Source: Phoronis australis
Taxonomy: Eukaryota > Phoronida > Phoronidae
Assembly: GCA_002633005.1 (NCBI GenBank)
Contig: NMRA01000143.1
Location: 587,206-651,205, forward strand
Direction: 5' to 3'
DNA: 64,000 nucleotides
Every line of letters starts with the position of its first letter. The first letter of the stretch is position 1. Below, piece after piece: positions 1 to 12,200 of this stretch. The notes beneath the pieces were generated by a model that had not been told where the DNA came from, did not search any database, and saw only the letters and a list, made by a program, of their open reading frames with translations. The position numbers were made by a program, and so were the translations under genes.

Positions 1-119
1 GTCCACATCAAACACAAAGCTCAATAAATTTACACAGAACAGCAGTTCAACAAACCTTGAGCAAGTGTTCTTTCTTCTATTACCATTTAGAGTGTTCTGC
101 CCCAGCAACAAATTCGAAG

Positions 120-211
120 TCAAAGCGCAAAAATCTTCCCAAAAAGCCGATGCGCACTGTCAATGTGTCCCACGGAAGTTGCCGATTGAGTTTTGTGTTT
201 GATATGGACGG
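120..211 (-). CDS. Ig gene terminal exon: C-terminal tail and stop
   Basis: Acceptor TTTCTCTTCAG. The phase matches exon g, and 30 codons including TGA follow (AVHIKHKTQS ... LFGKIFAL). No hydrophobic anchor is present. Support is the in-phase acceptor and the short open frame only, so alternative 3' splicing further left of the window is possible. Confidence 0.55.
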
Positions 212-3200
212 CTGAAGAGAAAGCACCCGTGGAATATCTAGTCCCGAGTGTCATACCTTGTCGTAATATATATATGGTGTATTGGGGACAATCAGAAGCG
301 GAGGACGCCTGTGGTAAGTGAAAGGAGACTAACTTTCAGCGACCTACCTTGGAGAAGCGTAATGGTTGCCTGGCCGCTGCCTAGGGCGTTAGACACGTGG
401 CATGTGTAATTGCCGTAATCGACACCTTCGAGATTTTGGATTACCAGCGTCGTGTTTGCAACGCTCCCTGGGCTGATTAATGCTGAAATGAAGAATCTGT
501 GATTACAGGCACGCAAAATACAACCCACTTTTTTAAAAAATAAGCACATTTCTGATCATAACTATTATTTGACCCATGATACATTGTCGACCTCTTGGTG
601 TTTAAGGCCAACTGTTGGATATCACAGCTAGTGCCGTACGTCCGTAACAGATAAGTCTTAAAAAGTTTAGTTTCGTCAAAAGTTTTCAACCAAAGTAACT
701 GTAACTTCAACCGAGTTTAACTTGTTTTTCAACCCCAACTGCACTCAAGTAACCCGTGCCTGGGTATTTATACTCTTTTACAATTTTCTGGAACTTTTCA
801 CCAATTCAAACAGATTCTAGAACTTTTCGGAATCTACCCAATCATTTAACAAACATATACTAAGCTATGGAATGTTGCAGACTAAATTAATCACTAACAT
901 ACTAGAAACTCCTAGAATGTTCCCTACCATGCTATTGTAAACAAACTGCATCATCACTGACCTGACCTCATGGGTCATGCCAATAAAGTGCTATCTATTA
1001 GTACAGAACAATAAAATAAAGTAAAATAAAACTTGTTAAACTAACAAAAGTGTCAGCATAAAAGGACTGATTAGTTACGTTTCAGAAGTTCACTGATTAA
1101 AGTTACATTTTGCTCCTGGTTATCTGCCGATGTTGAATTCTCAACAGAATTGGCTTTGGGATTTAAAAACATTACCACGCCAATCTTATCTTGAATTGAG
1201 CCGGCAAGTATTTTTGAGCCCTAAGCTACAAAAAGTGCTTGGGGTCCAGGTAATTTGAGCAATCCGCCGCTCTCCAGGCAGATCTTTCAAGACACTCATC
1301 CTTACTCGGTAGCCATAATATTTTCACTGCCGTCGTCACAACTTTTTCACGCCCCTGGACAACGAGATGGTTGACCCCTAAGCACCACAAATTTTTGCCA
1401 AAATAGAAAAAATGAGGCTTTGACAATGTGCTTAACGAGGCGGCGACCCCGAATTTCTTAAGTGTGCGGGGCCCTAATCAGTGCAGGTTAGATAACGTGA
1501 ACGCTTGGCTCTTGAACGAAATCGTGTGAACGGAGAGGATTTCATACTTACTCGACTTCACATCGCTGAAATCCACTGGCACTCCATTCAGTGTCCAAGA
1601 AATCTGTGGTAACGGGTAACCATATACCTTGCACCTAATCTCCATGGGATCTCCTAAGAAACCAGAGATCGAGTCTGGCTCGAAACGACTGGCACCAGCG
1701 GCAGCTTCCCAAGAAAAAATAAAATCAGAGCTTGAAATGTAAACTGCCAACGCGGTAACATTTTAGTTTTGGTGGAACCCAAAACTAGAACCCTGTCACA
1801 TGAAATAGGCTAAGCGACTATAAACTCGCGTGTCGTCCAAGAGCTTAACTGTATGTTTAGAGCTCTAAGCGCCCTTAAATTGGTTTCAACTTGTTCCTTA
1901 CTTAGAAGAGAATAGAGTTCTGGGAGTGCAAATAACTGACAGTCAATTTCTCGAGATCATGCTCAGCGCAGCTATGGTACGCCTTGATAACAGTTGAGAC
2001 CAATTTTATGTCTTTAAATGGTCCAGGCCTACAACAAAAGTTTATTTTCTGTTGTAAGACAGGCTCACGACCGCGTTAAAATATGCTTTAGTGCACTCGG
2101 CAAGGCTTGCTGAACAGGAACCGACATTCAAAACATATTTTGTCTATAACCTGGGCCCGGTCTCCAATCTCCGTACTCAGACTCGAATTATGCTCAAACT
2201 CACACTTCATACTAAACTCGAGTACAGACTCAGCTTTGGTGTATTCAATGTCATACTCGAAAAATCTGTACTCGAAATTTCGAGCACGTACTCAGTTTTC
2301 GAGTGTACTCGAACTGAAGTGTATCTCATCTATATTTCGAGTACGATTNNNNNNNNNNNNNNNNNNNNNNNNNNNNNNNNNNNNNNNNNNNNNNNNNNNN
2401 NNNNNNNNNNNNNNNNNNNNNNNNNNNNNNNNNNNNNNNNNNNNNNNNNNNNNNNNNNNNNNNNNNNNNNNNNNNNNNNNNNNNNNNNNNNNNNNNNNNN
2501 NNNNNNNNNNNNNNNNNNNNNNNNNNNNNNNNNNNNNNNNNNNNNNNNNNNNNNNNNNNNNNNNNNCCAGATGTCACATGCTCGGAAAAATTAAGCGGCT
2601 ACAAACTCGCCCTTTATCACAAAAATCATCTTTTGTTGTCGACTATTCCTTGTTGCAAATCTGTTCCATAGTCTAATTGTAGGTGCATTCAGAATTCAGA
2701 ATTCGTTACTGCTAATGGTCCGACACCAAGCTCTTCAAGTTGGCTCGTCTAGTAGCAATAATAGTGGTAAAGTTCGTAACTGCTAGTCGAGACCAAGCTT
2801 TTCAAGTTGGCTAGCCATTGTATGTAACCAGTATGCAGTGACTGATTTAGTACGTTTTCAGTAAGGCGGGAGGGGGTTTAGGATTCGCGCGAATCCGAGG
2901 TGCGTAGCGCCGAGCGGAGGGAAGGTCGGGAGGGGTTTTCCCCTCCCGTGTGACATTTTTTGTGGTTTTGGTAGCTGGTTTCGTATTGCTGGCGACGTTT
3001 TTTTCAATTTTTATTTTTAATCCTGTCCCTGTAGATCCGCCTGTTGCATGGTCTGACGCAGTAACGAAATGCCAGTTCTTTACAAACTCAGAAAGCACTT
3101 CTCATCTGACTCAGAAAGCACTTCTCATCTGACTACTTGCATAAATACAAAGAAGGTTGTGAAACAAAATTGTTCCCAAAAAGACCCCTGTCTCCCTCCA

Positions 3201-6200
3201 TGGAATGTTTTAAAAGTCATTTGAATCTCTGAGCTTAAACCCATGCAGGAATAATTTCCGTAGCTTTATGCAACAAAATTCAAGACAAAAAGATTAGACA
3301 AAAACATTGTAAGTTCCGGGGCCGTGGTCGATTCTTTTCATTCGAAATTGAACACCCGAAATTATTTGTGGCATTTTGTGTGTATTATTATTACATTATG
3401 TTTTATGCACATCAGTGTCTAGTCCAGGCTCGCAGCTTATCACCTCTAGTTTTGAGCTACAAATTCGAGTAAAAACTCGAAATGTCGAGCTCTGACTCGA
3501 ATTTTCAGCCTGAAAGGCTTAATATGTTGCCAAAATGACTATATTTATATCTAAAATACGTGTATTGATGAAAAACGTCAACATACGGTGTCATAGCATA
3601 CCCCATAGCATAATTAAGTTGGCATTTGACGATACAGTGGCCCCATCACGAACCCCTTTTAGCGCCAAAAAACTTGAGATGGCGCTTGCACCAATCGAAG
3701 ACTATGACATCATCGTTACAACAAATTGGCTTTCACCGTGTCTCCATCGTATTGCAATCAGCGATGACTGGCCGTTCAATTTCGAACAAAATACGTGGAA
3801 AATCAAGGAAACACATTAATTGTTCATTTCATGTCAATTAATAATAAAATTGATCAAAATTATTACCGTTAGATTTTTTTATTCAATTATTTAGCACACA
3901 TTCTAATACGGGCCCGTATGGGAATCCCCGGGAGGGACTGGGGTCTCCAAAACAGCTGGAAAAACAAAACGCTTCGTCCGAACTGTAATCAGGCAATTTC
4001 ACAATGTTTATTATAAAGTGTAATTCGCTTGATATAAAAAATTTGATGTTAGGAACTTTGCATTCATGTCATCTTGAAGCCGAAGGTGTGAACGCTGCGC
4101 GATTCCGATACGGGCCTCTGTCGAGGGTGTGTCCCGTATTGGAATCGGCGGCACTAGGCCGTTTAATTTGGTGCAAAATACGTGGAAACGTTACAGCACA
4201 TATTAGCTTAATCTTTTCGTACAAAGCAATTATATTCAAATTTGTTGAAAATTTTATATCAGAAACTTAATTTTCAAAATAATTCGTCTTGAAATCCTGC
4301 AACCCGTACTCGCCGCCATTTTGACTCCGTCAACCTCAAAAGATTGAAAATTTTATAGCACAACTTTTTGAGTATTTGCAATAAAAACTATGAAATAAAG
4401 TCTGGATAGCATGAAAACATACAGAATAATAAGGATTTACAATCAACTGAACGTTTTGAATTCAATCAAAAAATATATTCCGATTTGGCCGCAAACTATC
4501 TGAATTCGGTTAGGCCTACGGGAACGACCCAAATCAGAATATTCCGATTTAGGCCGGAACAGTAACACGAAACGTCGAAATGCGCATTGCAGATCTTAAC
4601 TGTAGCCAGCCAGCTAGCTGTTTGAAGACTTTCGCCAAAATGCAGCTACGTGACACTGTGAATTGAGCTCCGTTAGACCTAGCCTTGGTACAAAGCTGTA
4701 TATTGAATATACAGCTTTGCACCGATATGGGTAAAAAGTGGTAAGATAAAATCTGACACAAAATTAGTGTCATTAAAAACTACAGTCTTCCTTGAGGAAA
4801 CTAAATTCTTTAACGGTGTTGGAAAAAAATGGCGTTCTACCGTTATTCCGCTGCTAAAGTTGTGGAGCGATCTTTAGCTTTCGGCGCCATGAAATATTGG
4901 CCAGTTTCTTTTTTCGCCGATTCTTCAATGAATTGTTGTTCTTTCACGAGGTTGGGTACACGTCACAACAAATTATCGTAACTGGTTTCACTTCATTATA
5001 AGTTTTTAGAATCTTGATACCGAAAATCCGAATTTCAGAAGAAATTTTGCTGCTGCCAAGCTCTCGTCATCTCCCGACAGATGTCACAAAACTTTAGGAA
5101 ATGGCGCGTGCGCGTGACACGAGCGCACTCTTTTCAAAACGACGACATACTATGCATTGTTCGAAACGGCGGAGAGTTACGCAAGAAAATGACGTTCATT
5201 GCATTGTTTTTCACTTAACATGCACGCACCCGGGGGGGCCTCCGGGGGCTCGAACGAGCCCCCCATTTGGCGAAGTGGGCAAAAAGGCCGCCCCTGAGAA
5301 ATAAAAGGTCCGAGAAAATGACACAAAAGTCCACTGAACAAGTACAAACGCGCAATTCACGGTGATGCCCCCGTTTTTTTTTTTTGCACGCTTTTTTGTT
5401 ACCAAAAGGTCCAGCCCCCCTATATTGAAGGCTGGGTGCGCGCATGCTTAAACGGCTGTAACGGGCAAGGTGAGTGTCAATTGATTCCCAGATCTTGCAT
5501 GCACCCCGTCCAGTCTTTAGCTTTATATGTTGGAACAAGTTTCACGGCGAGGTGACGTGAAATTTAGGTGTCTACGGAAGAAATACACACAGTGGTACCT
5601 AAAAGTATTTTGGCGACAGTCTTCATACAGCTAGCTGGCTGACTACGTTAGACCACGAAATTTCATACAGGCCGGATATGAGTACTGTTAGTCACCTCGT
5701 AACTTATATCGCAGAGGCAACCACGGACGGGGTGCAAGCAAAATCTGGGAGACAATGCCAACACTCACCTTGCCCTATGCCAGCCGTTTAAATCAGTGAA
5801 AAACAATCTAATGAAAGTCATTTTCTAGCATAATTTCCGTCTTTTGAGTTTTGTAACAAAGAAAGTCTGTCGTCGTTTTGAAAACAATACGCTCGTGACA
5901 CGCGCCCGCGTCGTCCTAAAATTTTGCGACAACTCTTGGGACATGATGACAGCTTAGCAGTAGCAAAGCTGTTCTAAAATTCGGTTTGCTGGTCTTAAAA
6001 TTAATACTAAAAAACTTGTAACGAAATGAAATCGGTTCCGACAATTTGTTGTAACATGTACGCAACCTCGTGGCAGCGAAGAACAGTTGATGGTAGCCTT
6101 GGTACAGAGATGTATACTAAATATACAGCTCTGCACCGATGTGGGTAAAAAAGTGGTAAGATAAAATATGACACAAAATTAGTGTCATTAAAAACTACAG

Positions 6201-9200
6201 CCTTCCTTGACTAAACTAAATTATTTAACGGTGTTGGGAAAAATGGCGTTCTACCGTCGTTCTGTTGCTAAGTTGTGCAGCGATCTTCTGCGTCGGCTTT
6301 CGGCGCCATGAAATATTGCGTCACCTATTGGCTAGTTTCTTTTTTTCGCCGACGGTTGCGTACACGTCACAACAAATTATTGGAACTGGTTTCACTTCAT
6401 TATAAGTTTTTAGAATTTCGATACCGAAAAACCGAATTTCAGAACACATTTTGCTGCTGCGAAGTTGTCGCAAATATTGAGGAAATGGCGCGTGCGCGTG
6501 ACACGAGCGTAATGTTTTCAATACGACGACATACTTTTTATTGTTAGAAAAGGCGGAGAGTTACGCAAGAAAATGACGTTTATTGAATGGTTTTTCACTT
6601 AAACGGGTGTAACGGGCAAGGTGAATGTCTGTTTATTCCCAGATTTTGCATGCACCACTCCGGTTTTTAGCTTTACGTGTTGATACAAGTTTCACGGCGC
6701 GGTGACGAGCAGAACAACCCTGGCTGTGTGCAATTTCGGGGTCTACGGAAAAAATACACTGTAGTACCTAGCTATATTTTTACGACAGTCTTCATACAGA
6801 GGTCACGAAGTGTGAACTTGGATCATCTTAGTAAACCACAATGTAGGCTACTCGAGCACTTGTATGCATGCAACTTATCTTAAAGGCGAAGGCAACCATT
6901 TTCATGTCACTTTTAGCAAAAATAAGGTTCGTTGATTATCCCAGACACATTTTTCACTTAATTACAGCTTTTCGTAATTTGATTAATTTCTCGTCCTCTA
7001 CTCCGGAAGTGACGTTTTGGGAGGCAAGAGTTTCGCGCCAATTTCTTTTCATTGTAGTCTGACTGTGAGGGCTTTCGAGTCAGTCATTGTTCTACCTCGG
7101 TTGTGATATGTTCGGTCGTCGTTTGCTTTTGTTTACAAGTCAGTCAACATGCCACGCTGTTGCTGCGTGCCGGGATGTACTCATTATCGTCTCACACGTG
7201 CTTTGGGTACCTTGTGTCGCTTTCCGAAGGATGACACACTTCGCCGTACTTGGCTAGCTTGTTCATGTGAAGAACGCAACGCTACCCGTCCACGCAACGT
7301 ACAAAGCAGTGGAGGGTTACCGAGTGTGTGCCAAGCATTTTCTGCCGTCAGATTACGACAGAGATATGTACGCTGAATTGATGAAGGTCCCTGCGAAACA
7401 ACGCCTGAAGGAGGGTACCATACCGTCGCTGTTGATTCCCGGCAGTGCCCCGTCGCCAACACCGAGAAGTGCGTTTTTGAAGCAAGAAGCCTCGCAAGCT
7501 GTCGCCACTATATACAGTGACTGGAGGCACTTCATCTACTATCACCCGTGCCTCCGAACGTACCCCATTGCGTGCAGTTCTCGGCCGGGAACTAGCAGTG
7601 ATTCGCCCTGTGCTGTTGTCTCTAACCCAGAGCCTGTAAGCAGCCCTGCAGCGATGTTGAGTAGTGGGAGTGAATACAGGCCCAGTTCGACACCCAGTGA
7701 AGAGGACAGTTCGTCATCCAATGAACAGATCGGTGAGCCTATAAAGTTTGGTAAGTTTAATGTAGACTTGTATTGGAGCTATTTAGAAGGTGCCAGGTGT
7801 GTGGCGAGGGAGTCACACGGCGGGATCTAAGCAGTTTGGGTACTCAGATTACCTTCCAGTGGGAGTGTGTCGCGGGACACTCGGGCAAGTGGGACAGTTC
7901 TTCCTCTGTACGTGAGACCATAATGAGTACACCCTAGTACGCAGCAACAGCATGGCATGTTGACTGACTCGTAAGCAAAAGCAAACGACGACCGAACTTA
8001 TCACAATCGAGGTAGAACAATGACTGACTCAACTGCTCTCACAGTCAGACTATAGGAAATAAAATTGGCGCGAAATTCTTGCCTCCCAAAACGTCACTTC
8101 CGGAGTAGACGACGAGTAATTAATTAAATTACGAAAATAAGTGAAAAATATGTCTGGGATAATCAACGAACCTTATTTTTGCTAAAAATGACATGTAAAA
8201 AGGTTGCTTTCGCCTTTAAGCTCGCACTAAAGTAGAACTAGAAATCATGTCAAAAAAGTTCTAGTTTGGAAATTGTACCTTGTGCATCAGACCGTCTGCT
8301 CCGAGTCCAGCTACCTTGGAGTCGCCATTTGAGTGATAGCCTTAAGCCTTAATAATGTCTGAAGCATTCACATTATTCACTACGTAGATAGCCAAAAACA
8401 GATATAATGTGTTGGTACCTGAAGGCCACGCCAGTGATGGCCGCTTGGTCATGACTGACACCCAAGGACACCAGAGGGTAGTACAGAACAGTTGACTGAA
8501 TAGTCAATGTAAGTCACTTGTTGCACATAAACTTACGAGTCGTACGTGAATGAGACAGGGACTCGTGACCAATATGCATGCCAATAGCCGACACGGTAGG
8601 GATATTGTAACGGTTAGCAGCTACTTACTGTTGATGTAGGCGGTGTAGTTAATAGCGCGCGCCCCGGGTTCTGGCTGAAACTCGCAGACGAACGCCCCAA
8701 CCTGTTCATAATTGCCTGTAAGAAAACATTGATCGTTAGGTCACCGTACTATTACAGCAATGGAACGTTACCGCATTTCTACCACCCGGCCGGAGATGAG
8801 TGCACAACTAGTACAAGCTTCAGCCGGACGAAATGGGGGTGTTTGTTAACGTCCTGTTGACGCAAGCCATCGCGAAGTACTTGTGACAAGAAATCGTCAC
8901 TTAGGAACAGACACGAACAGTGAAAATCCTATCCCACAACTCATCATTCCAACCCCAAGTTTTCTACCACCCACTTCAGTGCAGGCCGCCATTTTGTTAC
9001 AGGGCACGCTAGTAGGGGTCTCAAGCACAGGTTTACTTGCAATACATTCGCCTTTCAGTCGCGCGATTTTATTAGCCTTTGGGAGACGGTTTATCAACGT
9101 GGATTACAATTTAGAGTTATGCAGGACCTATCAACAACTAGTCTGTGTGATTAGCCAATATGCTTACAAAGCTGCAGTCGCAAGCTTGCTCACTAAAATT

Positions 9201-12200
9201 CGCGAGCGAAATAGCCGAGATGTTACTGTGTCTATGCTGACAACATGTAAAAATGAAAATGGGGTGATTCTATATCCAGAGTGTCGATTCAAACGGTTCG
9301 CGAATAGGCGCAGTCTTCCTAATATAAGTGAAGTTAATGCTAGGGCATGGACCTAAATACACGTGCACATGGCAACATTATTGTATAAATGCGTGATATC
9401 TCAAACGTCGTCTATGAGTGTGAGCCTATTTGTCAAACACCCTCTAAGAAATGCGAAAGGGTAACATTTTAGTGTTTCTTCACACTTATTACTTGTCTGT
9501 TGAGAAGCGACACACCACGGATTCTTTTTTCACAATGACCACATTATATTTACAGCCTGTTCAACCCGGGATTCAACATTAAAATCGATCCAAGGTCAGT
9601 TTATGACGGAGGAAAAAATTAAAGCTACACTTGCACTAATCATGTTGTCTCGTACCATCAACGAAGAATCAGAAGCAGTAGGATGATCCCTGTTAGCAAT
9701 CTCCTTTGTACTGGAGGTATGGAAACGCATTGCTACATTAGCCTCGTTTTAGAAATGTCGGGCTTATTCTAGGAATCGCGTCAGACACATCGCATCCACG
9801 GCGACTTCTCGAGTTTATGCAACTTTTTGCTATCTGAATTGCAGCCCACAACACAACAGTAAAACTTCGCTGACATGGAAAGGTCAAATACAGTTAATGC
9901 AGGCGACAAAATTTGAAAAAAACAGGGGACCAACAAATGATATGAAAAACTCCAATGGCGCGAAAATGAAGCCAGGGAACAGCTTGGCGGATATTGCAGC
10001 GTTGTGGGTAAATACCAAGAAATATAAGCGTCGCTGTGTGATCTGGGACCGTCTTGTTATGGTTAAGAGTGCATTGATGTGAATTAGATTGCGAACTCAC
10101 TGAAGTCGATGCCGCTGATGTTCAAAGTGTCACCAGAGCTTGACATAGTAATGTTGTCGTTTTCGTCGACTTTCAGTTTGGTGATGATGTTCATCTTCTT
10201 CCTGGAAACAGAGCCATTTGCACGATTCCTTTACTCTTTAACAAAAAGCACCACCATAAAGGGTTTCAAAGGTCTATAGTTTAATATCATTTGGTCGCAA
10301 GTCTGAAAATCCTTGACTCAGTTATGCTTTTGATCCATCAACGCCATTTTTCACGACTGGTCGTCGATGTAAAGATAACTTCTTTGAAAATTATCTTACG
10401 CGTTCCAAATTAGAGGCTTTCGGTAACACGGCGCGCAATGATATTTGTTATTGTGAACAGGTTTTCCACGAACCAAGATAACATGCATTTAAAAGACATT
10501 TTGTCAGACGTTAGACCTAACTTCTACCATTTTCTAAAACTTTCATCACTTGTCATACGGTTTGCTAAAATACATGCTCAACAAGAGGAACTCAGGGAAA
10601 GCCTTTCTCTAATGAAAGTAATGAGTTTTTCTACCTGTGGTCGGAATGTGACCTACCTGAACCAGTCGATCCTCGTGATAGAATCCTCACTGGAGCTAGG
10701 ATTTTCGTGGCTGTAATGGGCGTGACAGCCCACCTGGGCTGCCACGGTATTTGGACCCACCAAAGCGTGCACAAGCGTCACTGCAAGCAAATAAACAAAT
10801 ACAAATATTAAGTTTATAATGATATTTGAGGAACTCGAGAACAACGCAAAAGATATGCGCCCACAGTTCACCGCAAACTGTGTAGTTCATTCAATCGGTG
10901 CTGTTCAGCTTCATGAAACACACGAAGAAACATAATAGCAGAATAAAAGGGCCCAAAACATTGGCAAACCCCATCTCTCAAGACCAAGGCCCGGAATCTA
11001 ATACCCGAAATCGAACTCAAGATTATTTTTGACATCTTCGATTCTACTTCTGTGTGAACTCACGATACATGTGGATTATTCTATGCTCAAGTACATACAT
11101 GTAGTGGCTGACGTGTACTTGATGATCCTAGTGTTAAGGCTAATCTGAACTCGAAATTTCGAGATTTTACGTGAGTTTGTAGTTCGAACTTAGCAGTCAT
11201 CAGGTGCTAACTTGGACTAGAAACTCATATGCATAGATCATAATTTACTCGAGCACACAATAATACGCACGCATCTTTAGTTCACTCAAAAGCAGAAAAA
11301 ACAAATACAATCTCGAATTCAATTTCATGTAAACATTTTAGAACCTGAGCCTAGATGGTGCTGCAGTGGTCGAATTCATGGGTCTGACTAGTAGGAAACG
11401 GAGGGTCAGACCCAAAGACCCAACCCCGATGGCTAAACAACGTGGGGTCATATACCAGCTGAAATGTGACCAGGATCCCAACCACACCTACATTGTAGGA
11501 ACCAAGAGGCCGTTCCTTACCAGATTCAAAGACCACCTGAAACTAGACAGACCAACAGCTGTGGGGGAACATATTTTGGCGACTGGGCACACCATATCTC
11601 TTGCGTCATCCAGGATCCTAGCCAAGGAACAAAATTGGCATACTCGTAAGCTCAAAGAGGCCATAAACATCAACAGTCAGCGCCCACTCCTGAACCGGGA
11701 CAGAGGACTACACTTACCCCCGTGTACTCCAGCATTCTTAACGAGCAAAAGGCGCGAAATCCCGCATTCATCGACAAAGACCTGGCGGACCAGGTCGAAA
11801 CGTCTGCTAACAACCAATCACGTCTCTAAGTAAGTAATTTTTACATCTACGACGCAAATAGTCAGAAAGTTGTATTTTAATTTACAAGAAGTCGTCGACG
11901 TGCTTGGCGGCATGCAGGCGGAGCAAGGCTATCAAAATGTGGGTTTGAATACTCACTGTTGTACACGTAAATATCCAATCTGCCTAAGATCTCCTTTTGG
12001 CCGACTTTCTTGCACTCGTATGTGCCAGCGTCACTGAAGGTCACGGGTGAGATCCTCACTAAGTGCCGCTCCTCGCTGAATAACAGACACAAGTATGCTG
12101 TAGCCCCCCACTTTTTTCAGTGCTACGCCCCTATGGTCTATGGGTGGTGCACCACAGGAGGACTGGGGGGGGGGGGGCTACAGCCCCCATTTTTTTTCAG

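Noticed and set aside
2091-2676. Long open frames across the N gap
   Set aside because: They are open only because N codons are read as X.
8883-9356. 157-codon plus-strand open frame
   Set aside because: No recognisable motif, no splice context, and it lies in an Ig-gene intron; likely chance.
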